From Streptomyces albipurpureus (GTDB lineage: Bacteria > Actinomycetota > Actinomycetes > Streptomycetales > Streptomycetaceae): DNA of 60,684 bases. The translations under genes and the position numbers were made by a program. Under the pieces are notes generated by a model, which saw nothing but the letters and a program-made list of their open reading frames with translations, was not told the origin of the DNA and ran no database searches. Below are positions 51,959-59,885 of the stretch, piece by piece (the stretch's first letter is position 1; each line of letters starts with the position of its first letter). The stretch spans positions 1 to 60,684 of the forward strand of contig NZ_JAMQAW010000034.1 of the NCBI RefSeq assembly GCF_023701525.1. Reading direction: 5' to 3'.

Positions 51959-54178
51959 TCAGAGGTCCAGCACGAGTCGGTCGCTCTGACAGCGCCCGAC
52001 GCAGATCATCATCGTGCGCCCGGCAAGGCGCTCCTCGTCGCTGAGCACGGAATCCCGGTGCTCCGGTGTCCCGGCGAGTACACGGGTCTCGCAGGCGCCG
52101 CAGTATCCCTTCTCGCAGTCGTAGGACAGACCGCTCACGGCTTCGCGCAGGACCTCGATGAGGCGACGGTCAGGCGGCACGGTGAACGTACCTCCGGTGC
52201 GGGCGAGCTGGACTTCGAAGGTCCGGTTCTCCGCGGCGTCGAACGCCGTTTCGAGGTCGTCCCCGGCGGCGAAACGCTCCAGGTGCAGCCGGTCGGTGAG
52301 GTCCAGACGGGTGCACTCGCGCTCGACGGCCGCCAGCATCGGTGGCGGCCCGCACGCGTATACGGCGGTGTCCGCATCCAGCCCACCCAGCAGCCGGGGG
52401 AGGTCCGGCAGCCCGGCCTCGTCCTGCGGGAGGAGGGTGAGCGCGTCGCCTGCGACGGCGGCGAGCTCGTCGGCGAACGCCATCGTGGAGCGGGTGCGTC
52501 CGCCGTACACGACGGTGAAGGGCGCGCCACGTCGGGCGGCCTCGCGGACCATGGCGAGGATCGGGGTGACGCCGATGCCGCCGGCGAGGAACAGATAGGA
52601 CGGCGCCTCGGCGAGCGGGAAGTGGTTGCGCGGCCCGCGTACCGCGAACGTGGCTCCTGGGCGGGCGAGGTCGTGGAGTTCGGCCGAACCGCCCCGGCCC
52701 AGGGGCTCACGCAGGACCCCGATGCGCCATGTCGTGGCGTCGTTGGGGTCACCGCACAGCGAGTACTGACGCAGTCGGCCCGAGGGCAGCCGCAGCTCGA
52801 CATGTGCGCCGGGCCGCCACACGGGGAGTTCACCTCCGTCGGGCAGGCCGAGGCCGACGGCGACGACGCCCTCGGCCGCGGCGCGCACCGCGGTCACCCG
52901 TAGCGGGGTGGGGGTGCTCAGCACGCGGACCGTGCCTGCCGAGGCCGTTGCCCGGGGACCGGGAGTGAAGACGGCAGGGGCCGCGTCCCAGCCGGACTGG
53001 TTGCCGCGCGTGGGGTAGGGAACGAGCCCCTCCTCGATCACCCGGTAGTCGGGCAGCCGGGTCAGGACCTGCGTCATCATCGCGCGGAACATGGCCCGGG
53101 CGAGGTGGGCGCCGGCGCACCGGTGCGATCCGATCCCAAAGCTGAGGTGCCGACTGGCGTCCCGGTCCAGTCGTACCTGCTCGGGGTCGGGGAACACGGC
53201 GGGGTCATGGTTCGCGGCGACCCAGGGGATCAGCACCCGGTCGCCCGCCCGCATCGGGCACCCGCCGACCTCGACGTCCTCGGTGACCGTGCGTGCCATC
53301 GACTGCGACGGGGCGAACGCGCGGAGGAACTCCTCGGTCGCGCCATCCAGCAGATCGGGGGAGTCGATCAGCCGTTGGCGCTGTTCGGGGTGGCTTGCGA
53401 GGTGGACGAGGGTCGATCCGGTCAGCGAGGTGGTGGTGTCGACGCCGCCCGCGATGAGCAGGCCGATCACCGACACCAGTTCGTCCTCGCCGAACTCGCC
53501 GCCGTCGGCACGCCGGCCGGCCACCAGTGTGCTGACCGCGTCGGACCGTGGTGCCAAGCGGCGCTCCGCGACCAACTCGCGGATACGCTGGTCCATATAG
53601 GCCAGCCCCGCGGCCCCCCGCACGGCGCGCTCACTGCCGGCCGGTGCGGCGAAGATGTCATGGATCGGCCCGGCCAGCTTCGCCCAGTCCTCCTCGGGGA
53701 AACCCAACCAGTCCAGGGTGACCGCGGCCGGTAGCGGATTGGTGAGGTCGCGGACGAGGTCGCAGGAACCGAGCTCGATGAAGTCGTCCACGACGCGGGC
53801 GGCGTGGCGCTCGATCATCGGTACCAGCTGCTCGATCGCCTCCGGGGTCAGCAGCGGGTTGATCAGCTGCCGGTACGCGGTTGCCCGTGGCGGGTCGAGC
53901 TCGATCGGATACTGTTCGAGCCCTGGTCCCTTGGGGATGACGATGCCGACCCCCTGCCCGCCGTGGTCGCTGCGGGCCGAGGAGAACGTCGCGTCGTCGC
54001 GGGCGATGCGGGCCACATCGGCGTACCGCGTCGTGTAGTGGAAGCCGTCGTGGGCGGCCGAGCGGCCCACCGGGCAGCGCTCACGGAAGCCCGCGTAGTA
54101 GGCGACCGGGTCGGCGTTGGCCGCATCGGAGTGGTGGTCGAAGTCAATGTCGAAGTCAATGTCGAAGTCGGCAGACAT
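51959..54178 (-). CDS. Self-sufficient cytochrome P450-reductase fusion (CYP116B-like layout)
   Basis: 739 residues from the ATG at 54178, with GGAG ten bases upstream. The P450 domain (about 20-405) has the I-helix AGGVDTTTS (243-251), ExxR at 283-286 and heme Cys354 in FGIGSHRCAGAHLA. A short linker leads to a phthalate-dioxygenase-reductase-type module: flavin site RQYSLCGDPND, NAD(P)H site GGIGVTPILAMV, and a C-terminal plant-type [2Fe-2S] domain (DCEKGYCGACETRV plus a later Cys). Such fusions hydroxylate substrates with electrons passed internally. The first residues are a repeated Asp-Phe-Asp-Ile stretch encoded by 12-bp repeats. An alcohol dehydrogenase lies upstream in the same direction, so hydroxylation followed by oxidation is likely. 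Confidence 0.93.
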   Translation of the reverse strand: MSADFDIDFDIDFDHHSDAANADPVAYYAGFRERCPVGRSAAHDGFHYTTRYADVARIARDDATFSSARSDHGGQGVGIVIPKGPGLEQYPIELDPPRATAYRQLINPLLTPEAIEQLVPMIERHAARVVDDFIELGSCDLVRDLTNPLPAAVTLDWLGFPEEDWAKLAGPIHDIFAAPAGSERAVRGAAGLAYMDQRIRELVAERRLAPRSDAVSTLVAGRRADGGEFGEDELVSVIGLLIAGGVDTTTSLTGSTLVHLASHPEQRQRLIDSPDLLDGATEEFLRAFAPSQSMARTVTEDVEVGGCPMRAGDRVLIPWVAANHDPAVFPDPEQVRLDRDASRHLSFGIGSHRCAGAHLARAMFRAMMTQVLTRLPDYRVIEEGLVPYPTRGNQSGWDAAPAVFTPGPRATASAGTVRVLSTPTPLRVTAVRAAAEGVVAVGLGLPDGGELPVWRPGAHVELRLPSGRLRQYSLCGDPNDATTWRIGVLREPLGRGGSAELHDLARPGATFAVRGPRNHFPLAEAPSYLFLAGGIGVTPILAMVREAARRGAPFTVVYGGRTRSTMAFADELAAVAGDALTLLPQDEAGLPDLPRLLGGLDADTAVYACGPPPMLAAVERECTRLDLTDRLHLERFAAGDDLETAFDAAENRTFEVQLARTGGTFTVPPDRRLIEVLREAVSGLSYDCEKGYCGACETRVLAGTPEHRDSVLSDEERLAGRTMMICVGRCQSDRLVLDL

Positions 54179-54310
54179 GGTGGGCACGCTCCACGTGCTT
54201 GGGACTGTGCGCGGTGTTGTCCGGCCGCGCCACCGGATGTCAGCTGCCTCAACGGCGTCGGGTCACCCTAAGGTGCGCCGCTGAGCTTGACAATGCCTGG
54301 TGGGCGACGT

Positions 54311-55393
54311 TCAGAAGGTCAGCACGGCTTTGCCGACCGAGCCGGACCGGACCGCCGCGACGGCCTCGTTGATCTCCTCGAACGGGAAGTAGGTGATCAT
54401 CTTCTCGACCGGGAACCGACCCTCGGCGTTGAGTTCGAGCAGTCGCGGCAGAAACAGTTGCGGCAGGCTGGCCCCGGCGACGATGCCGGTGACGGTGCGT
54501 CCGTTGAGGATGCTGCGCCAGTCGAAGCTCATCGACTCGCTGGGACCGACGCCGATGACACCGGCGCGACCGAGCGGCCCGAGAGCCTCCACCGCGGTAC
54601 GCAGTACATCCTCGCGCCCGGTCGTGTCGATCACGAAGTCGAACCCCTCGGGGACCAGGGCGGCCAACTGCTCGGCGGTCCCCCCGGCCAGTGAGTCGAC
54701 GCAGTGCGTGGCTCCGAAGCCGCGTGCCGCCTCCAGCTTGGCCGGGTTCACATCGACGGCCGCGATGACCTTGCAGCCGCTCAGCGAGGCGGCGATGATG
54801 GCGGCCACGCCGACGGCCCCCGCGCCGAAGACCGCTATCGACGCCCCGGGGCGCGGCTGCAGCACGTTCAGTACACCGCCGGCTCCGGTCTGGAAGCCGC
54901 AGCCGAAGGGGCCGGCCCGCAGCAGGTCCCACGAGGGGTCGATCCTGACGACCGCCCGCTCCGGTGCGACGACATGGCTGGCGAATGACGACTGACCGAG
55001 GAAGTGGGCGTTGACCTCCCGTCCCCCGTGGGTCACCGCGGTGGAGCCGTCGGGTCGGCGGCCGGAGAAGTTCACCGCGTCGAAGCCGCGGCAGTAGGCG
55101 GGTGAGCCCGTGCGGCACAGGGAGCACGTGCCGCAGGACGTGAAGGACATGGCGACATGATCGCCCGGGCGTACGGAGGTGACGTGTGCGCCGACTCTTT
55201 CCACGACGCCCGCCCCTTCGTGTCCGAGCAGCGCGGGTGTGGGGAAGAAGCCGGCGAACTCAAGGTCGGTACCGCAGACGCCGACGGCGGCGACGCGGAC
55301 GAGCACCTCGTCCGGGCGGGGGTCTTCCAGGTCCACTTCGGTCAGGACGAACGGCTGTCCGGCCTGCTCCAGCAGAGCGGCGGTGGCGCGCAC
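54311..55393 (-). CDS. Zn-dependent alcohol dehydrogenase (MDR, aryl-alcohol type)
   Basis: 360 residues. The catalytic Zn site is VGVCGTDLEF and LGHEGAGVVERVG. The structural Zn lobe has four Cys in SCGTCSLCRTGSPAYCRG. The Rossmann loop is AVFGAGAVGVAA. The sequence resembles benzyl/aryl-alcohol dehydrogenases (FSGRRPDGS, FAGFFPTPALLGHEG). It should oxidise an alcohol to an aldehyde with NAD. GTG start at 55393 with GAGGAGG five bases upstream. It precedes the P450 fusion by 132 bases and is divergent from the ALDH gene. Confidence 0.93.
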   Translation of the reverse strand: MRATAALLEQAGQPFVLTEVDLEDPRPDEVLVRVAAVGVCGTDLEFAGFFPTPALLGHEGAGVVERVGAHVTSVRPGDHVAMSFTSCGTCSLCRTGSPAYCRGFDAVNFSGRRPDGSTAVTHGGREVNAHFLGQSSFASHVVAPERAVVRIDPSWDLLRAGPFGCGFQTGAGGVLNVLQPRPGASIAVFGAGAVGVAAIIAASLSGCKVIAAVDVNPAKLEAARGFGATHCVDSLAGGTAEQLAALVPEGFDFVIDTTGREDVLRTAVEALGPLGRAGVIGVGPSESMSFDWRSILNGRTVTGIVAGASLPQLFLPRLLELNAEGRFPVEKMITYFPFEEINEAVAAVRSGSVGKAVLTF

Positions 55394-55429
55394 AGGGCCT
55401 CCTCAGTGCCTCACAAAGCGAGATTGCAT

Positions 55430-55457
55430 ATTGACATGCGTGATGGGGTCGGTCAAT
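55430..55457. promoter_or_regulatory. Divergent promoter/operator between ADH and ALDH genes
   Basis: ATTGAC (55430-55435) and GTCAAT (55452-55457) form an inverted repeat with a 16-base spacer. TTGACA at 55431-55436 followed 17 bases later by CAATGT could be a promoter whose transcript starts at or next to the ATG at 55467, meaning a leaderless mRNA; no ribosome-binding site precedes that ATG. Confidence 0.45.
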
Positions 55458-55466
55458 GTTCCCCTT

Positions 55467-56915
55467 ATGGCGGCTGTTGACTTTCCTTCTTCCCAACACT
55501 TCATCGACGGCGAGTGGGTTGCGGCCCGCGACGGCGGCACGCTGGACGTCCTCGATCCGTCCACCCAACAGGTGATCACCAAGGTGGCCCAGGCGGGCGG
55601 CGGCGATGTGGACGACGCGGTCACCGCGGCGCGCCGCGCCTTCCCTGCCTGGGCGGCGACCAACCCGAGTGAGCGCGGGGCACTGATCCGGCGCTGGGCC
55701 GACCTGATCATCGCCGAGGTCGAGGCGCTCGCGGCCGTCGAGGCACAGGACGTGGGCAAGCCACTGTCCGGAGGCCGCACAAACATCTACATCGCCCACG
55801 GCATCATCGACTACTTCGCCGGCGCCGCCGACAAGCTCACCGGAGTCACGCTGCCGACCCGCAGTCCCGACTACCTGGGCTACACGGTTCCCGAGCCATA
55901 CGGTGTGTGCGCCGTCATCATTCCGTGGAACGTTCCCGCGGTGCTCACCGCCGCGAACGTCGCACCGGCGCTCGCCGCGGGCAATACGGTCGTCCTCAAG
56001 CCCTCCGAGATCGCGCCGCTGGCCCCGTTCGCACTCGCCGAACTCGCCCGCCGCGCCGGTTTCCCACCGGGGGTGATCAACGTCGTAGCGGGCCTCGGCC
56101 CCGAGGCGGGTGTCGCACTCACCTCGCACCCGGGCGTCGACCACATCAGCTTCGTCGGTTCCACCGCCACCGGGCGGGCGATCATGACGGCCGCGGCACA
56201 GAACCTCGTCCCGGTGAAGCTGGAACTCGGCGGCAAGTCGCCGAACGTACTCTTCGCCGACGCCGACCTCGACACGGCGATCCCCGCGATCGTCACCTCC
56301 ATCACCGAGAACGCGGGGCAGAACTGCTACGCCGGCGCCCGGCTGCTCGTAGCGGCCTCGGTGCATGACGAGGTCGTGGAGCGGGTCGCCGCCGCCATGG
56401 CCGCGGTCAAGACCGGGCCCTGGGAAGCCGACCTGGACATGGGGCCGCTGGTCAGTGCCGCGCAGTTCGCCCGCGTCAGCGGCTTCCTTGAGCAAGCGCC
56501 TCGCGAGGGGGCTCGGCTGGTCACCGGTGGCGCACCAGCCGATGAAGGGTGGTTCGTCCGGCCGACCCTGTTCGACCGGGTGGACGCGGGCATGAGCATC
56601 GCCCGCGAGGAGGTCTTCGGCCCGGTTCTCGCCGTGCAGTCGTTCCGCGACACCGCCGAGGCGACCGAGTTGATGAACGCGACCGACTTCGGCCTGCTGG
56701 CCTGTATCTGGACCAACGACGTCTCCCGCGCGCTGCGGCTGGCGAAGAACGTCCGCTCCGGGCAGGTGGCGGTCAACCAGTTCCATGACGCGGGAGTGAT
56801 CGGCTTTCCGTTCAACATGCAGAAGGACAGCGGCTTCAGCCGGGGTGGCGGGTACGCGGCGCTGCGCGAGTACACCCAGGAGAAGGGCGTTGCCATCCGG
56901 CTGCTGGACCGTTGA
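55467..56915 (+). CDS. NAD(P)-dependent aldehyde dehydrogenase
   Basis: 482 residues of the standard ALDH family: IIPWNVPAVLTAANVAPALA (cofactor), FVGSTATGRAI, the Glu in LELGGKSPNVLF, the Cys in NAGQNCYAGARL and EEVFGPVLAVQ. It would take the aldehyde from the divergent alcohol dehydrogenase on to an acid, completing a hydroxylation-alcohol-aldehyde-acid route with the P450. The ATG at 55467 is preferred; the in-frame ATG at 55443 adds eight residues. Neither has a Shine-Dalgarno sequence. Confidence 0.93.
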   Translation: MAAVDFPSSQHFIDGEWVAARDGGTLDVLDPSTQQVITKVAQAGGGDVDDAVTAARRAFPAWAATNPSERGALIRRWADLIIAEVEALAAVEAQDVGKPLSGGRTNIYIAHGIIDYFAGAADKLTGVTLPTRSPDYLGYTVPEPYGVCAVIIPWNVPAVLTAANVAPALAAGNTVVLKPSEIAPLAPFALAELARRAGFPPGVINVVAGLGPEAGVALTSHPGVDHISFVGSTATGRAIMTAAAQNLVPVKLELGGKSPNVLFADADLDTAIPAIVTSITENAGQNCYAGARLLVAASVHDEVVERVAAAMAAVKTGPWEADLDMGPLVSAAQFARVSGFLEQAPREGARLVTGGAPADEGWFVRPTLFDRVDAGMSIAREEVFGPVLAVQSFRDTAEATELMNATDFGLLACIWTNDVSRALRLAKNVRSGQVAVNQFHDAGVIGFPFNMQKDSGFSRGGGYAALREYTQEKGVAIRLLDR

Positions 56916-57107
56916 GACCGGACAGCATGGGTAGCCACCGCCAGAGCGTGGTCCGGACAAGCCCTGGGGGCGGGGCGGGTCCCCCCCACGACCCCACCGC
57001 GCCGGAGCCGGAGCTGACCGAGGCAGTGCCCTGCGGCACTGAGCGCTCGGACGCTCCGGGTGCTCCTCCGGGCGCCGGGGTCGGCAGGTGCGCCCAGCTG
57101 TCTGCCC

Positions 57108-57144
57108 ACCGCGGCCCTCGCTGGCGACCAGCGAGGGCCGCGGT
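57108..57144. terminator. Perfect 17-bp hairpin downstream of the ALDH gene
   Basis: ACCGCGGCCCTCGCTGG (57108-57124) pairs perfectly with CCAGCGAGGGCCGCGGT (57128-57144) around a three-base loop. It lies about 190 bases after the ALDH stop and is the best terminator candidate for it. Confidence 0.7.
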
Positions 57145-57264
57145 GTCGAACCGCGTGCTGGCCGGTGTGGCCGAACCGATGGTCAAACACGCTCGACGGG
57201 TGCGGGCGCGGCGTCGCCCGTGTGTACGGGGATGACGGTGGCCGGTGTGCTGCCGAACAGCGAC

Positions 57265-57290
57265 CCCGTGCCCGCACGTGCGGGCACGGG
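57265..57290. repeat. 26-bp perfect palindrome
   Basis: CCCGTGCCCGCAC (57265-57277) is followed directly by its exact complement-reverse GTGCGGGCACGGG (57278-57290), with no spacer. Perfect palindromes with no loop are poor hairpins and better protein-binding sites; no adjacent intact gene explains it. Confidence 0.8.
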
Positions 57291-58344
57291 CCGTGCCACC
57301 GTCACCGCGCGACTCATCGACGCCGTGCGCGCCGGGGCGAACTGTGCCGCGGCTCTGCCGCAGCACACACCGGCCGACGTCGTCGACGGTTGGGGGCCGG
57401 GACGGTGAGCCCTTCGGTGTGCGCGGTGGCCATGGGACCGGGGGTCGAACGGTTGTGACCGCCGGCCGGTGCCTACCGCACGACAGCGACTCCCGCCCGC
57501 GCGCCTGGTCCACACCCCTGCCTGATGCGAGTACCCCGTGCGGCAGGAGGCGCGCACACCGTGGACCGCGGTGTCGGTGGCGTTGGGTTCGCCCGCCCGC
57601 GGGACCGACTGCGCCGCAGGATGACCGGCGGTGAGTTCGCAGACGGCCGTGTGACGGCGGCCAGCGGCTCCCGTCCCGGCTCACTCAGGGGCCTGGCCCG
57701 GGCCTCCACCGAGCCCTCAGGGCCGCGCGGCTTGGCCCGGGCCCGGCGCGTCCCCACACTGCTCACCTTCGACGGCTGCTGACGGCCGTGGGGTCGTCCA
57801 GGCACTTGCCTCTCGCGCGTACGTACGTACGACTCGATGCGTACGGTGAAACGCAACTCGCGCCGATCCGGCAGCGTCCGCAGCCGATGGCGACTCAATG
57901 TGTCCGGCCGGCCGCGAGGGACCGCCAGCGGAGTGTCTGGAAACAGTCTGGAATCAACTGCGTCCGCACCACGGCTCGGTGAGCTACCGAGCGCGTCAGA
58001 TCAAGAACCTTCTCGGCACGGCCCCCGCTTCCCACCACCTCGGCGCGACCGCGTCGGGCGCTCATGGCCCTGGACCTGCTCGCCGACCACCACCAGCACT
58101 GTGCGGCGATGACGAGCCGGCGCCGGCCGAGCGCTGAACCGGCATTCGCCCTTCGCTTGTCGACCGGCCGCTGAACCGGCATTTCGTACGTCGCCGAGCC
58201 GCCGCACGGCCCGGCGACGCCTGCCTGCGCACCGGCCTCGAACCGCCGCCAACTGGGCCCTCGCCCTTGCGAACAGGGGAAACGCCGAGGAAAAGAAGAT
58301 GTGGTGCAGGAGCGTTGACAGCACCGGGCGCCGGAGGTCAGAGT

Positions 58345-58379
58345 ACCTCGCAATACGTTCCACCACCTCGCAATGCGAG
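58345..58379. promoter_or_regulatory. Paired operator-like repeats before a decayed gene
   Basis: ACCTCGCAATACG (58345-58357) and ACCTCGCAATGCG (58365-58377) are direct repeats with a 20-base period, and the second extends to the palindrome CTCGCAATGCGAG (58367-58379). The GCAATACG/GCAATGCG core equals that of the IclR-gene palindrome at 30808-30840. The site stands 25 bases before the decayed oxidoreductase start. Confidence 0.6.
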
Positions 58380-58404
58380 ACGGCAAGGGTGAGGAGGCCC
58401 CGCG

Positions 58405-58760
58405 GTGCGAGCCATGGTGCAGACCGATTACAGCGGGCCCGAGGCCGTGTTCCCCCAAGGTGTCCCGGAACCGATGCGCGGATCGCGCGACGTCGTCGAG
58501 GCCGAGTACCGCGGGCCGAGCCGACCGGACCCGGTGCGACTCAAGGGGCCAGGCCCGACCCCCGGTTTCCGTCTTCCCCAGGTGCCGGGCGCGGACTTCG
58601 CCGGGACGGTGATGGCGACCGGGTTCGCAGTCAGCCCGGTCGTTTGCGGTGGCCGGGACATCGCCGATCCCACCCGGGGCCGAAGCAGTTGCTCGCGCTG
58701 CGCGGTGGGTGATCGTACCCACCGGGTCGGAGCGCGCGGCATCGGCGGCAACGCCCCCGG
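58405..58760 (+). pseudogene. Decayed quinone oxidoreductase-type MDR gene
   Basis: The frame from 58405 begins MRAMVQTDYSGPEAVF and later reads LPQVPGADFAGTVMATGFAV, the N-terminal GroES-like fold of the MDR/quinone oxidoreductase family, but with corrupted residues in between. From about 58665 the similarity continues in another frame (AARWVIVPTGSERAASAA). No Rossmann domain follows; an intact gene would have about 320 codons. The gene is frameshifted and truncated. Confidence 0.6.
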
Positions 58761-58805
58761 CGCGCCGGCCGCACGCGTACCGGCGTCCGCGGAGACAGGC
58801 AGACG

Positions 58806-59153
58806 CTCGTGCTCGCGAGGGTCGAGAGCACCGAGGCGCTCGTTCCCGGCGACCGGACCGGATACCCGGAGGCCGGCAAAGCGCCCCCCGGCAACGTCGT
58901 GCTCGACGCCCGCGACCGCGCCTGAACACCCCGGGGTGATCGGGCCCGTCAGCTCGTCGGGGGCCCTGTGTCGCGCATCGTCTGGGACGTGCTGGTCGAC
59001 GGCCGTGCGGTGGTCCGCGACCAGGGACCGACGGGCGTCGAGCTCAGCGCAGTCGCCGCGGCTGCCACCGACCGCTCCGCCGCCCTCCGCACGCCCCGCC
59101 CCGACCTGGCCCACGGGGCCGGCGGCCGGCCAGTGAAGGAGACCCACCGTTGA
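58806..59153 (+). pseudogene. 3' remnant of an amidohydrolase gene with an internal stop
   Basis: The frame reads DRTGYPEAGKAPPGNVVLDA, then stops at 58923-58925, and continues in the same frame with SRIVWDVLVDGRAVVRDQG to a TGA at 59151-59153. Amidohydrolases of the cytosine-deaminase/TrzN type end with a Gly-x-Leu-x-x-Gly-Lys...DLVVLDA segment and then V-DVLVDGR-VVRDG, which fits both halves. The barrel and metal ligands are missing. The end overlaps the start of the flavin-reductase-like frame, as in a former operon. Confidence 0.55.
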
Positions 59154-59548
59154 ACGTCATCGACATCCCCGGGCTTCCGTCGGCGCGGCAGCAGGGCCTG
59201 CCGCTGTCGCGATCCGTACCACCGCGGCCGATCGCGATGATCACCACGCCCGTCGCGGGCGGACGGCTCGATGTCGCGCCGCACGGCCACCACACGACGG
59301 CCGGCGGCGAGTCTCCGCTGATCGCGATCACCGTCGGTGCCCAGCGCCAGGACACCACGGAGCCGAAGGCCACCCGGCCCCGCAACGAGCTCACCGGCGG
59401 GTTCGCCATGAACGTCACGACCGCTGAGACCGCTGAGACCGCTGAGACCGCCGAGACCGCCGAGACCGCCGAGACCGCCGAGACCGCCGAGAACAACGAA
59501 CTGATCGCCCGTGGGTTACCCCCGCGGCCGACAGCCCCATCCCTCTGA
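59150..59548 (+). pseudogene. Truncated flavin-reductase-like gene with repeat expansion
   Basis: 132 codons from a TTG at 59150 with GAAGGAG upstream. Residues about 20-45 (SVPPRPIAMITTPVAGGRLD, then VAPH) match the flavin reductase (DIM6/NTAB) domain, which normally continues to 150-200 residues with a Lys-Asp-Thr and a NVV segment. Here GGFAMNVT is followed by eight Thr-Ala-Glu triplets and then a quick stop, so the second half of the domain is missing. Whether the product folds is doubtful, and a pseudogene is more likely than a functional short protein. Confidence 0.6.
59420..59491 (+). repeat. 9-bp tandem repeat, eight copies (Thr-Ala-Glu)
   Basis: Eight consecutive copies of ACCGCTGAG or ACCGCCGAG; the first three use GCT and the last five use GCC, which suggests two rounds of slippage expansion. 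They interrupt the conserved part of the flavin-reductase-like frame. Confidence 0.92.
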
Positions 59549-59885
59549 GTGCCGTCTGCACGAAGTGACCGACCGGGACGAACACAGCACCTCTCGGCCG
59601 TAGCACACCGTGCGCGCCAGCCGTCCGCGGCATCACCGACAACTCGATCAGGTCCGCCCCGGGCCGTGTCGAACCCACCCGAGTCCGAGCGGCCGGGGAG
59701 GGGAATCCCGTGGTGCGTCGCCGTTCCCGTGGTGCGTCCGTCGCAAGGGGAGAGTCCCTCTTCCACCAACAAGAGCGTCTCCGGCGTCGAACTCAACCGA
59801 AGCATCGAACCGCCAACTGACCAGCACCCCTGCCGCCACGACCGCCTCGACGGGGCGGTGCAACCCAGCGAATGGAACCACGCAC
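59549..59885. other. Upstream region of the BMP lipoprotein gene
   Basis: 337 bases without a supported gene. A start region for the lipoprotein transcript must lie here, but I see no clear promoter boxes or palindrome, and the ATG at 59886 has no strong ribosome-binding site. Confidence 0.4.

Larger units (their letters stand above)
56916..58404. other. Decayed region with hairpins and short coding fragments
   Basis: Nearly 1.5 kb with no intact gene. It contains a strong hairpin, a 26-bp palindrome and two IclR-like sites described separately. A short frame at about 57237-57405 (LIDAVRAGANCAAALPQHTP) looks like a protein fragment but lacks a family-length context. The rest has scrambled codon bias in all frames. 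I read it as a boundary zone where genes have decayed. Confidence 0.45.
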
